A stretch of DNA of 16,218 bases, taken from assembly GCA_035591015.1 (NCBI GenBank), contig JAXIUW010008897.1:1-16218 (forward strand), in the 5' to 3' direction. The position numbers and the translations under genes were made by a program. Below the pieces are notes generated by a model. That model saw only the letters and a list, made by a program, of their open reading frames with translations. It made no database searches and was not told where the DNA came from. Positions 1-8,112 of the stretch are shown here, piece after piece; position 1 is the stretch's first letter, and every line of letters begins with the position of its first letter. The stretch is from Cephalothrix simula. Taxonomy: Eukaryota; Nemertea; Palaeonemertea; Archinemertea; Cephalotrichidae.

Positions 1-134
1 AAAATAAGAAATTTAGAATGACTCCAATACGTAAAGGATTGGGGAGATCATCAGGAGGAACCATTAGAGTTTCCACAGTGTGTGGAGGACCATATTTTGA
101 TATTTCCTGGCAAGCTCGTCGATGTGAGCTGCAA

Positions 135-392
135 AAAGATGTTCGTCTAATATTATTTAGTAAGTCATTGATATATAGTAAAAACATAAGTGGTCCAAGG
201 AACGAGCCTTGGGCCACCCCCAGAGTTTATATAGCCACTGACTCTAACTTGAAATTTCCTGTTAAATAAATATGAATAGAGTAGATTTAGGAGAGTACCA
301 TCGAACCCGTACGACTCCAGTTATACTAAAAGAAGATCATGCGGAACCGAATCGAATGCGGCTGTAATATCAAGGAATATTGCCTTGACAGA
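135..392 (-). pseudogene. LINE reverse transcriptase fragment, palm motif A
   Basis: This segment begins FLDITAAFDSVPHDLLL, which is RT palm motif A with its catalytic aspartate. It then reads LESYGFDGTLLNLLYSYLF and, after a frameshift near 205, GVAQGSFLGPLMFLLYIND, the conserved 'GVPQGSVLGPLLFLLYINDL' block. A TAA lies directly after DLLLV. Just past INDLLNNI the homology stops before the expected catalytic YADD motif, so palm motif C is absent. The sequence from about 1 to 140 is therefore either a rearranged junction or an unrelated insertion. Confidence 0.85.
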
Positions 393-600
393 GTTCAAGT
401 TTTTCATGTATGTGACTAACAATAGCTAGTATCTGATCGTGTGTGCTGTGCCCACTGATAAAGCCGGATTGTTGATGATAGAGAAGGTTATGAGATATGA
501 TGTGCAGGAACATTTTATCAAATATAACTTTTTCGCACAGTTTTCAGATAGAAGAGAGTAAGGTGATCGGTCTATAGTTGTTTGGGTTGTCTTTTTTAAC
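378..600 (-). pseudogene. LINE reverse transcriptase fragment, fingers region
   Basis: The translation carries KKDNPNNYRPITLLSS at its start, then KLCEKVIFDKMF and LLYHQQSGFISGHSTHDQ. These match RT motifs of non-LTR elements: the 'NYRPISLLS' block 1 and the 'QxGFRxxxST' block 2. One in-frame TGA follows LLSSI, and the frame is lost again at CQGNIP, where the adjacent frame takes over as KAIFLDITAAFD. The sequence is a clear homologue but cannot encode an active enzyme. Identification rests on motif recognition alone. Confidence 0.85.
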
Positions 601-650
601 TTTTTGTGGATGGGTGCTATTATTTTTCAGAATAGTTCCTATAATCCTGT

Positions 651-857
651 TCAAGTTTTGTTCGTTTCATTTTGTGATAAAATTTGTCTCTATTTTTTAA
701 TTCTTTTTTAATGTGATTCGTAATCCATGGTTGGTCTTTCGACTTCACTATTATAGTTTTGAAGGGTATTCGATTTTTGTAAAGTTTTAGAAGTTTATCG
801 GTAAATAGAGCAGTGACTTCGTCAACTGTCTTTCCGCTATCTAATATTATCGCTACT
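651..857 (-). pseudogene. LINE ORF2 fragment: endonuclease-RT linker
   Basis: This open segment of about 68 codons reads AIILDSGKTVDEVTALF early and KDQPWITNHIKKEL later. The pattern 'PW(I/M)T..IK..L..R' is typical of the linker between the apurinic endonuclease and RT domains in CR1/jockey-type ORF2 proteins. It stops at a TGA (651-653). The reading continues one frame over as KMKRTKLEQDYRNYSEK, so a frameshift breaks the ORF. About 40 residues expected before the RT appear to be deleted between roughly 622 and 600. Confidence 0.75.
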
Positions 858-892
858 TTTTAGGACAATATGTAGCCATTAATGCAAGCGAA

Positions 893-962
893 AGGCTAAA
901 ATATATAGCCATATCGGCCCGCAAGAATTTAACTTGTGGGCCGATATTGGCTATATCAGCCT
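893..962. repeat. 70-bp near-perfect hairpin
   Basis: The arms are 893-925 and 933-962 with a 7-base AATTTAA loop. The left arm contains ATATCGGCCCGCAAG and the right arm CTTGTGGGCCGATATTGG; two or three mismatches or small indels interrupt the pairing. This is the form of a small foldback or MITE remnant. Transcribed from either strand it would fold into a strong stem-loop. Confidence 0.7.
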
Positions 963-1183
963 TCACCTCCCTCATGGACTATGAAAGTGGTGCTCCCAGT
1001 GTGCCTGTAGTTGCACTAACCTGGGAATATGGTGTTGGTGTAAAGTTAAAAATCAACTTTATAATTTGAAAAATAATAAAAGTTATGGTGCCTTTAAAAA
1101 TTCGTATCAGTTGCATTGTAAATCGTATGTTTTTCGAAATTAACACCCAGAGACCTCTATTATTAAAAGGTAGCGATAAACAT

Positions 1184-1320
1184 AATATCACTAACTATCT
1201 AGAGATAATGGGTTTTGAAAAGCCCTCATAATTTTGCTTTCAACGTCTATCATACCTCAGCGCTGTGCGCTTCGGTCAAATATACATTTCAAGCAAAATT
1301 CATCGGGCTTTAGTGATATT
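1184..1320. repeat. Foldback/MITE-like inverted repeat
   Basis: The outer ends are perfect 10-bp inverted repeats: AATATCACTA at 1184-1193 and TAGTGATATT at 1311-1320. Inner arms AAGCCCTCATAATTTTGCTT (1220-1239) and AAGCAAAATTCATCGGGCTT (1291-1310) pair with three mismatches. The loop holds the GC-rich CAGCGCTGTGCGCTTCGG. The total length of 137 bp suits a miniature foldback element. Confidence 0.65.
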
Positions 1321-1720
1321 GTACTAATATATTCAAATTAGTATTGGTTATATCATTATTTAATTGGTCAACATTACAGCTATCATTTCCAGATTGTTTT
1401 CTTGATCTCGAGGAAGTGAAGTAGTAAGAGAAGCTATCAGGGTACTATGGTATAAACCACCACTAAGGATAGACACTGAAATATTTTTTAATTTTCCCTG
1501 TGAGTCCGCAAATCAATGCAAGAAGAAGAGTCAATTTTGATACGCGTTGGTTCATGAATTAAGTTTTGGAAGGCGCAACGTTTGAAATCAATTTGTAAAC
1601 TTCTCTTCCAGCTTCCAGCGGTGACGGTGATACCATCTCAGAACATTTTATTTTTGTTGTTGACAATATGTAGGACTAGCCATTAATGCAGGACAAAAAG
1701 TGCAATTGAGTGGTTTCTAT

Positions 1721-1796
1721 TGACGGACTTTCTAACTAATCTGAGATTATCTTCAAGGTGACGGAATTTCTAACTAATCTGAGATTATCTTCAAAG
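1721..1796. repeat. Two-copy 38-bp tandem repeat
   Basis: Positions 1721-1758 and 1759-1796 are head-to-tail copies beginning TGACGGA and containing CTAACTAATCTGAGATTATC. They differ at only two or three bases. The AACTAATCTGA core recurs near 14622-14634 inside the large foldback element. Confidence 0.85.
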
Positions 1797-1890
1797 TCTT
1801 TGAAGTAAGATTTTCGTTTGGGAACAGATTGGCTACGAGACCGATAACTGACTCCAATTAAAAACGTATTATTACCCTTGCAGGTAAAAA

Positions 1891-2188
1891 AGGAATTACT
1901 CGCTGGTGGTCATACCAGCGTAGTATTAAACATATTAATCCTTTATTTTTATTTATTTATCAATTTGACCCATATATACTACACCCCCTCATTTATTTTA
2001 AGCCCCCCTCCCTGGGATCTTTTGGTTCTCCACCATGTCGTAAGAATCGAACCCAGGACCTCTCGCATTCTATACGAGAGCGTTGACCACTTTGCCAAAG
2101 AGGAATTCTCCGCTGGTGGTTATAGACCAACGTAGTATAAACCTATTAATCCTTTATTTATATTTATTTATCTATTTGACCCATATAC
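1891..2188 (-). mobile_element. tRNA-derived SINE-like unit with duplicated body
   Basis: An 87-bp body repeat occurs as direct copies at 1891-1977 and 2101-2188. Each contains CGCTGGTGG, a TATTAATCCTTTATTT core, an (ATTT)n-like stretch and TTTGACCCATATA. Between them, on the minus strand, lies a tRNA-like head with pol III A and B boxes. Read leftward the order is body, tRNA head, spacer of about 60 bp, body. That could be a dimeric SINE or two overlapping insertions. No protein is encoded. Confidence 0.6.
2041..2100 (-). other. tRNA-like head with pol III A and B boxes
   Basis: On the minus strand the A box reads TGGCAAAGTGG (about 2086-2096), fitting TRGCNNAGYNGG, and the B box reads GGTTCGATTC (2044-2053). 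Between them is a strong anticodon-like stem: CTCTCGT and GCGAGAG around the loop ATAGAAT. The T-stem does not pair properly and no acceptor stem forms, so it is a tRNA-derived SINE head and not a working tRNA. Confidence 0.6.
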
Positions 2189-3277
2189 TGATCTATACTG
2201 CTGTATACTAGTACAGTAAACCAGATCAGATAAACTGAAGTACATTTTGTGACATCATCAATAAGCAGGAAATGAGAAAGATGAATTCATTTTGGTTAAA
2301 TCAATTCCAAGAATTACAAGTTGCAGTGAATGTCTTATGCCACCCAATTACACCTAGGTAAATTTGTTTTAGGTTCCATTTCCGATATTGAAGTGGACTT
2401 TGCTAACGAATGAAGTTCAATGATCTTCAATAAGCGTATTTATGGACAGTGGATCGAGAACACAGAATAGCTTTGTCATTGTTCCTTGCAAAGTTCCTAA
2501 ATCGAAATATACTAAAATCATTAAGGAAAGTCATTGACAAGTTGCAAAAAAATGAAATAATATTTCCAAAAGTTTGGCTTTAGAGTTGGATGGGATATAA
2601 TTCTTCAGTACAATATTCGCCATCCTGAATCATTGCTTGTTGCATCAACTTCGTGAATACAAGGCTTGGAAATTATAAACCATAATTTACCAACAGAGCT
2701 ATGCTAACATTATGGGAATCACAATTAGGGTTTTAACAAAGTATCAAATTAAGTACCAAGTGTGAGGAAAAAGAAATGTAAATGTATGTGAATCATCACA
2801 TCGTCAAATGTTCTAATTCATCATCTGCTACTTAATATAACTGGAGAGAAATCCTAATAAAAACCAGGTAGGAACAAATCAGTCACATAGAATGTGAATG
2901 GGTGAAGAAATCATCCAGTGACACCAAAGACCAAAGTAAACTGACCATGAAACAACCATATATAACAGAGTTGTTTCATTAAAGAATTTAGTGCACCATA
3001 ATTGGATAATCTCACCCGACAGATCTAAGGGATAGAAGAATCCGATATCTATTCAGAGAGAATGAAAGGAGAGATTTTTATCGGTCGAACATTAATAACA
3101 AGAAGAAATGGAAATAATCTAAAATATTAAGCATACAGGACAAAGATTGACTCGATATGAAGCAATTTAGAAGAAATGAAGGTCCCGAAACTATTTCCTA
3201 GAATACATGTATTACGATGAATTCCATTTCACTGTTATGTTGAGCACGGATCAATTACGAGGGAATTACGAATTCTG
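2189..3277. other. No gene seen; one stem-loop
   Basis: This stretch is AT-rich, has stops in all frames and contains no recognised repeat. The only clear structure is a perfect 10-bp inverted repeat, ATGAAACAAC at 2947-2956 and GTTGTTTCAT at 2970-2979, with a 13-base loop. Confidence 0.5.
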
Positions 3278-3683
3278 TACACAATTGGATGGAATTATTG
3301 GATGAAGGATCTAACGAGGTACAACAGTTTTGCATATTTGGAAAAAGGGTCCAAAATGGGCGGGAGTAAAAAAGTGCCCCTTTTGTGCCCTTTTGACCGT
3401 CTATTCTCACCTTTCTAAAAATATATAGTGCACTGCTTTCTACTAGAAATGAAAAACCGACCGTTGTAATAAATGCCCATTTTGGCCCCCTACGCCCACC
3501 AAGGACAGGCGATTGGGTAAAAATTTTGACCCTCCCTCACTTTCCTAGGCTCTGATCACAATCACGACCTTTTATAAATAAGTAGTTTTATGGTGCCTAG
3601 TACCAATATGGGATGCGAAACTGGGAGGCCAAAAATGTACCTCGTTAGATCCCTCATCCAATAATTCCCCATCCAAATGTGTA
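3278..3683. mobile_element. MITE with ~44-bp TIRs and TA target site
   Basis: The left terminus (TA)CACAATTGGATGG and the right terminus CCATCCAAATGTG(TA) are inverted repeats. They continue inward through ATTATTGGATGA and GATCTAACGAGGTAC, about 44 bp with only four or so differences. The element is about 400 bp, non-coding, and flanked by TA, as expected for the Tc1/mariner group (PIF/Harbinger elements use TWA). G/C-rich subterminal blocks such as AAATGGGCGGG and GGCCCCCTACGCCC lie inside. No transposase is present, so it depends on another element. Confidence 0.8.
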
Positions 3684-3776
3684 TAAAATACGGTTATGAA
3701 TAAAAAAAAGTTATACAGAGTGTTCTAATTGTCCCACTAGGGAACATCTAACTTAGAATACTAAAACATCTGTGAA

Positions 3777-4873
3777 GCATTACTGGAACATGTATAGTAA
3801 CTAACAGATTATTTTCGTAACATTGAACACCTTTCAGAGTCTTGCAGCTCATGTGCCAATGACGCATTATGCAAGTGAGATTTTTTGTTTTTCATCATCC
3901 AAAAAAAGTTTTTCGGTTGCCATGTGATGAATACAATTGTTTCTATTGCATGACAGCAATTTTCCATGATGGCCAGTTTGTTGGCCAAAATTGGCAAAAG
4001 TGGATGTTCCGAATTTTTATGCAAGTCCACAAATTATGAAAATAAGAGCCGGTGTTGTTTCAATAAGACATATGATAATGGTGAGACTCTGCTGAAGACA
4101 TTAGACTAGTGAATTTAAATGCTACAAAACCAGCATCCATCATCCGTATCACTATACCCAAAAAGTAATTTTTTTTCAAATTTTTGCCTATTCACAGGCT
4201 TATCCTGTGCTACGGTAAAAACGACAATGCTTTAAGCTTTTATAGAATTTGACATAGCTAGGAGTGGTTTTAAATAATTGTAACAAAAACCATCCTGCAG
4301 TTAACTGGTGTTTTTCTAAGATGATGAAATTACTTTTTCTTTGCAACACAGTTATACTAGATACTTGCTGTAATAAAAAGCACTTGCATCTAAACTCACG
4401 AAAAAGCTGTTTCTCTCAAAAAAAATTTAATAATTACTTCGGGATCGCATTTTATACTAATTTTTTTTTTAAATTGAGGCTGAGTTCGATGACAGGTTTC
4501 AAGCTTAAGAATTGGTCTAAGTTGAAGCCATGAATTGGTCTAAGTAAGGTTTTTGATGCAAAATCATATTTCTGATCTATATAACGGTAAAAGTATCATC
4601 TTTGGTAAATTCAAGGATACCTAAGTTAAGAAAACATCAAAAATTTCATATTTCTGGCAAACGATTATGGATGCAGATAGACAATATTCCATTCCATTTT
4701 CCAATTTTGGCCAATGTTGGCCAACAAACTGACCATCGGAATGAAAAATTGCTGCCATAGAAACTACTGTATTCATCACATGACAGCTGAAAAATTTTCC
4801 GACAAACTTTTTTTGGAAGGGAAAAACTATAAAAATGTCTGTTACATGTACATGTATTTCAGTAATTTACCAT
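3777..4873. mobile_element. 1.1-kb foldback element with decayed arms
   Basis: The left arm (about 3777-4003) and right arm (about 4690-4873) are imperfect inverted repeats. Shared blocks include GCCAATTTTGGCC, CCAACAAACT, AAAATTGCTG, TGTATTCATCACATG and AAACTTTTTTTGGA. The outermost parts also match: ATGTATAGTAACTAACAGA on the left against TCTGTTACATGTACATG on the right. The right arm appears to have lost roughly 70-90 bp present in the left. The central 4004-4690 has no recognisable gene. Two short ORFs in the arms (3809-4030 minus, 4714-4902 plus) encode related peptides only because the DNA is inverted. Confidence 0.6.
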
Positions 4874-5747
4874 GTCTTTTGCTTCGACTCAGAAATATAT
4901 AACAGGGACCTTGATTTTAAAATAACAGAATAACAGTACAAGTACAACTTAGTTATTCTATTCAGTTTTAAAAATTAAATACACGACTTTGTGGGGTTCA
5001 TTTCTAACTACCGGTACCACACGCGATGTTGTACCGACTTGACACATTCGATACCAATGCAAAATGCTACGGCACTAATTGCTTTAAAAATATAGCCATG
5101 GAAAATTCAATTCATAAATACCGGTTTGTCAAGTATGATTAAAAACTTTCATTTAGAGATTTTTAGATCTCTCAGGTTATTAGGGATTTACCGTTGCGAT
5201 TTCAAAACATGAACCATGTCAGTGAATGAGTACTCACACTGATTCCAGAAATACTTTGAATAAAGCGATCGATAAAATATGTAATCAATTTAATATACAA
5301 CCTACAAGTAAATCCTAGTAAAAGTATTCCTCCTGTTCTATAGCTGCGTTGCATGTATGTAAGGAAAGCACATAACTTCCGAAGGGTCTCGGAAGAGGAA
5401 AAGGCCTCGAAGTTCCTTGAGGACAGATCTACAAATCAAACCCTCACTACTCGAAATGTACTTCCGGTTTTTGATCAGAAAAGCTCTGTCTCTCGTAAGG
5501 CAAACATCGGGTGAGCTGATACAAAACCACCCCTGTTTAGGACAAAAAGAAAAATAGAGGGAAAAGATTAAATGATGAAAGGAAAATTGAAAAAGAATCT
5601 CAAGTAAATGGACGTGCATTTTACTCCTTGGAACGTGGGGAATACGACGAGCTACATAGATTTAAAAAAAAAACCTTGGAATAAAATTTCATTTTTTAAA
5701 ATAGCTCTTACGACGCAAAAAAGTTTTAAAAATTTAAAACTCTGAAA
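4874..5747. other. No gene recognised
   Basis: The region is AT-rich. An open frame of 93 codons on the minus strand (5338-5619) starts in low-complexity F/S/H-rich sequence and shows no domain or splice context I could support. A short inverted repeat, GGTAC with GTACC, lies near 5013-5036. Confidence 0.4.
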
Positions 5748-5946
5748 ATCGTCGCTGCGATGGTCTGTGATGCTCCAAAATATTGTCGCAGAGACGTTTT
5801 CGTTGAACTCTGTAAGACCCAACTATCGACGACGACCGACGAACGGACTCAGGCACTTTTAGTATGGAAACAATCGCTGTTGCGACGCGACGCGACGCGA
5901 TGCGAAAATTTTCGTTGTAGTTGACTGTCGTTGTCGTCGGCGATGG
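5748..5946. repeat. CGACG-rich degenerate inverted-repeat element
   Basis: Here GC and CpG content rises sharply above the AT-rich surroundings. ATCGACGACGACCGACGAAC (5825-5844) is partly inverted as TGTCGTTGTCGTCGGCGATGG near 5925-5945. A pentamer array of four CGACG/CGATG units sits at 5883-5904. GTCGCTGCGATGG and GTCGCAGAGACG add further relatives. It resembles a small foldback or MITE, but the ends are not clear. Confidence 0.5.
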
Positions 5947-6839
5947 TAACTCTATTTAGGCCTTTATGTGACTATTTTGAAACTTTTATATGCAAATAAT
6001 TATTGGTTGAGACATGTAAAAATTAATCAAAATTATGCCTCGAAAAAATTTATATTTGACAAACTTAAATCTTTAGGGGTATAACATTTGCAACAGCAAT
6101 ACGTGTACCAGAGATGATTCCAAGATCCGAAACTTGATAACCTCACTTTCAAATCGTATTAGAGCTGAAATCACTCTTTTCTCGGAGGTTCCTTGGGGCG
6201 GAACAATCTTAAGAATTCCCAGCAATCAAAACGCAACACTACCAAATTTCAACCATGATTTTTCCACATTTTAGATACCCCCAGATGCCAATAAAAAATT
6301 TCTTCCTAGACTGCACCCAAACTATTGTGACACAGTGAGGTCACTGAGGGACCTCAACTTCGAAATAACAACTTAAGGAAGAACAATAAAGTCATTTTTC
6401 TTCTTCACGGTGTTATAAACTCGACTCCTGATAGCTATATCATATGGTCAGCTATGGAAAATCTTAAAATTATTTAAAGAAAGCGATACATACACAGGTT
6501 CGGCTTTATCTCAGCTGATGAAAGAGCGAAATAATCCCAGCACGTGCAGAGTACCGTAACAAGGCGAACTGACGTCTGACGAACAGGAAAAATGGATAGA
6601 ACTACAAACTAATGAACAGATGAAAGCAATTCTTTCATTATGACCCCAGTGAACAATGCTATCAAAACTTTGTTGCAGATTCTTCAAAGATATATTCTTG
6701 GTCAGGTTGTCATTAAAGTGATAAAGTTTGATCTAACATAAAACAATTTTTGGATGATATTAGCCCTTTAATATTTTGCTTAAATAGAGTACCACTAGCC
6801 TTGCCACTGCTTTGTAAAAGAAAAATTAACATCCCGTTT
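5947..6839. other. No gene recognised; possible retroelement interior
   Basis: If the LTR and primer-binding site at 6840-7077 are real, minus-strand gag-pol sequence should begin in this region. I see only stop-rich AT-rich DNA with no capsid, zinc-knuckle or protease motif, so the interior is deleted or decayed beyond recognition. Confidence 0.35.
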
Positions 6840-6856
6840 TCCCACCGCTGCCACCA
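6840..6856 (-). promoter_or_regulatory. Primer-binding site complementary to tRNA-Leu 3' end
   Basis: The minus strand reads TGGTGGCAGCGGTGGGA. This is the exact complement of the 17 nt at the 3' end of animal tRNA-Leu including the CCA (…TCCCACCGCTGCCACCA). TGG one nucleotide after a CA-ending sequence is the textbook arrangement for minus-strand priming in LTR retrotransposons, and several Ty3/gypsy groups use tRNA-Leu. The site is intact although the rest of the element is not. Confidence 0.7.
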
Positions 6857-6857
6857 A

Positions 6858-7077
6858 TGTTATATCGGTGGCCGCCCTATTTCCTGTCCCAAGAAAAACA
6901 TCTCAAAAACTGATTTTTTTACTAGATGCTTTTTCCACATTCTACAGTCAAAACTCTCGAGGAGCTCAGACTTCAAGATCTCGCTTACCAGCAATGTACA
7001 TTGTACCCTGACGAGTAAGGCGGTATATGCCATCCAGTACATTGACGTACGTCATGAGGGAGCGAGATCAAAGGTAC
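6858..7077 (-). mobile_element. Probable LTR (end well placed, start estimated)
   Basis: On the minus strand a sequence ends ...CGATATAACA. A single T separates it from a perfect tRNA-Leu primer-binding site, the standard end of a 5' LTR. A candidate start TGTACCTTTG lies at 7077, giving an LTR of about 220 bp with the usual TG...CA ends. Inside are a TATA-like GCATATACC and the palindromes TGACGTACGTCA (7043-7054) and CAATGTACATTG (6992-7003). No second LTR was found in the window, so this is a truncated copy; the start is only the best local guess. Confidence 0.5.
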
Positions 7078-7236
7078 ATTCGATTCGCGACCGAACCACC
7101 ACTGCTTAATTGTGATACTGAGGCAAGTTCCCAGATTCAACAAAACGAGACATTGTGCTGAAGAATCACTGGAAACCATCACTGCCTTGATGTTTAATGA
7201 CTATAAATAATGGTCTACATGTATAATCGGATTAAT

Positions 7237-7347
7237 TTCAAATTCGCATTCAATATCACCAATTCACCATATTTGAACATTTTTAAATTCGCATTCAATA
7301 TCACCATATTTGACCATTTTCAAATTCGCATTCAATATCACCATAGT
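7237..7347. repeat. Three-copy tandem repeat, ~36-bp unit
   Basis: AAATTCGCATTCAATATCACC occurs three times, followed by a variable ATATTTGACCATTTT. The first copy carries an extra eight bases (AATTCACC), making it 45-46 bp. There are only three units, with no regular unique spacers. Confidence 0.85.
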
Positions 7348-7482
7348 TTTTTCCAGAAGTAAATTTCCAAATTTGGTCAGAGATTCTTAGACCGTAGGTG
7401 TATGTGGTAATTAACTGCAAGCATCTGAATATTGGTCACTGGCAGTTATCCACCAATATCTGGAGAATCCAAGCTAAATCGG

Positions 7483-8112
7483 GACTTGGTGTTGGCTAAC
7501 CGGCCCCCGTCGGTTTTTCATATTAGGGGTATAGGAATCCACATAACCCATACATCATCGGAAAGCTCATGCGAAATGAAGAATCACGATTGCAGATATA
7601 TGTCTCTACCACCACCTGGTGGATGGTGATGGTTAAAAATAACTAAAAGAAATAGCTGAAAATCATCAAATTATTGATTTTTTGGATTTGTGGTGAACAG
7701 GAATATACGAACCCCCATTAACTGTACATCGATGGAAAGGGCGTGTAAATTGCAGTAAAGATTTCATGTCCCTATCACCACCTGGTGGAAAATCGCGGCT
7801 AAAAATGTTTAAATCGAGAAGTTTGATTTTGAATATTTTTAACCACCATTCTCCACCAGGTGGCGGTTGGGACATGGAAGTACCACCATTTTACTGCATT
7901 TTACTTGCCCTTTTAATCAATGTATATAGTTTATGGGATTCCTATTATCCTGTTTTCCAAAAATCTTCTTACACCCTCCACCAGCTGGTACAAAAAACTA
8001 CCATCTTGTTTCCTCGTTTCGCGTGCCCTTTCCAATGATATATAGTTTATGGGGGTTCTTATACTCCTAATATGAGAAACCGATGGGGGGGCCGTATAGC
8101 TTACACCAAGTC
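7483..8112. mobile_element. Four-module foldback element with CTCF-like palindromes
   Basis: Terminal inverted repeats start GACTTGGTGT at 7483 and end at 8112. They continue for about 60 bp through CGGCCCCC, TCGGTTT and CTCATATTAGG. Inside are four related modules of about 120 bp, two direct (about 7523-7650 and 7693-7815) and two inverted (about 7836-7962 and 7963-8075). Each has a GGAATCC/ACCCCC-ATA start, a GGAAAGGGC-like block, and a CCACC(A/T)GGTGG-type core followed by GGTTAAAAAT. Module copies have diverged from one another. No protein is encoded; the two ORFs here are shadows of the repeats. The symmetry centre is near 7820. Confidence 0.75.
7853..7866 (+). promoter_or_regulatory. 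CTCF-consensus motif inside foldback element
   Basis: CCACCAGGTGGCGG fits the metazoan CTCF core CCASYAGRKGGCRS at every position. Related motifs in the same element are at 7612-7622 and 7778-7788 (minus strand CCACCAGGTGGTGG and CCACCAGGTGGTGA), with a degraded copy at 7978-7989. Occupancy is an inference. Confidence 0.4.

Larger units (their letters stand above)
1..857 (-). mobile_element. Non-LTR retrotransposon (LINE) remnant, partial
   Basis: This is a decayed LINE copy read leftward: the endonuclease-to-RT linker is at the high-coordinate end and the reverse transcriptase palm lies toward position 1, where the window cuts it. Three reading-frame segments together give the normal domain order of a CR1/L2/jockey-like ORF2: a linker with KDQPWITNHIKKELKNRDK, then NPNNYRPITLLSS, SGFISGHSTHDQ, FLDITAAFDSVPH and GVAQGSFLGPLMFLLYIND. 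Frameshifts (near 651, 378 and 205) and stops (near 545 and 320) make it non-functional. The 5' ORF1 and endonuclease are missing. The downstream YADD box is also absent, replaced by unrelated sequence after INDLL. Clade assignment is uncertain, because only motif order and spacing could be judged by eye. Confidence 0.85.
865..1690. repeat. Segment bounded by 25-29 bp direct repeats
   Basis: GACAATATGTA followed by GCCATTAATGCA occurs at 865-886, and again at 1662-1690 with six extra bases (GGACTA) between the two halves. The intervening stretch of about 775 bp contains two separate inverted-repeat elements and no coding potential. The direct repeats may be a duplication caused by insertion, or two copies of an older repeat. 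They are longer than normal target-site duplications of DNA transposons, so the cause is open. Confidence 0.5.

Noticed and set aside
18-269. 83-codon plus-strand ORF
   Set aside because: It is antisense to the LINE reverse transcriptase fragment.
2041-2100. Functional tRNA (loop would read AGA, serine)
   Set aside because: The acceptor stem is absent and the T-stem does not pair, so it is a SINE head.
3809-4902. Two related small peptides in the 1.1-kb foldback
   Set aside because: Their similarity is explained by the inverted-repeat DNA; codon-level conservation is not evident.
5338-5619. 93-codon minus-strand ORF considered as exon 2 of the TGF-beta-like gene
   Set aside because: It has no prodomain strand pattern, no clear acceptor and an F/S/H-rich low-complexity start.
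6750-7182. Overlapping ORFs on both strands (119, 60 and 65 codons)
   Set aside because: They cover the LTR and primer-binding site, lack domains, and are open only because this patch is less AT-rich.
7237-7347. CRISPR-like array
   Set aside because: It has three tandem units with no unique spacers, in a eukaryotic context.
7432-8038. Three ORFs with matching PPGG motifs on both strands
   Set aside because: The shared 'LSPPGG' and 'PPPGG' peptides come from the inverted CCACCTGGTGG modules and not from a protein family.
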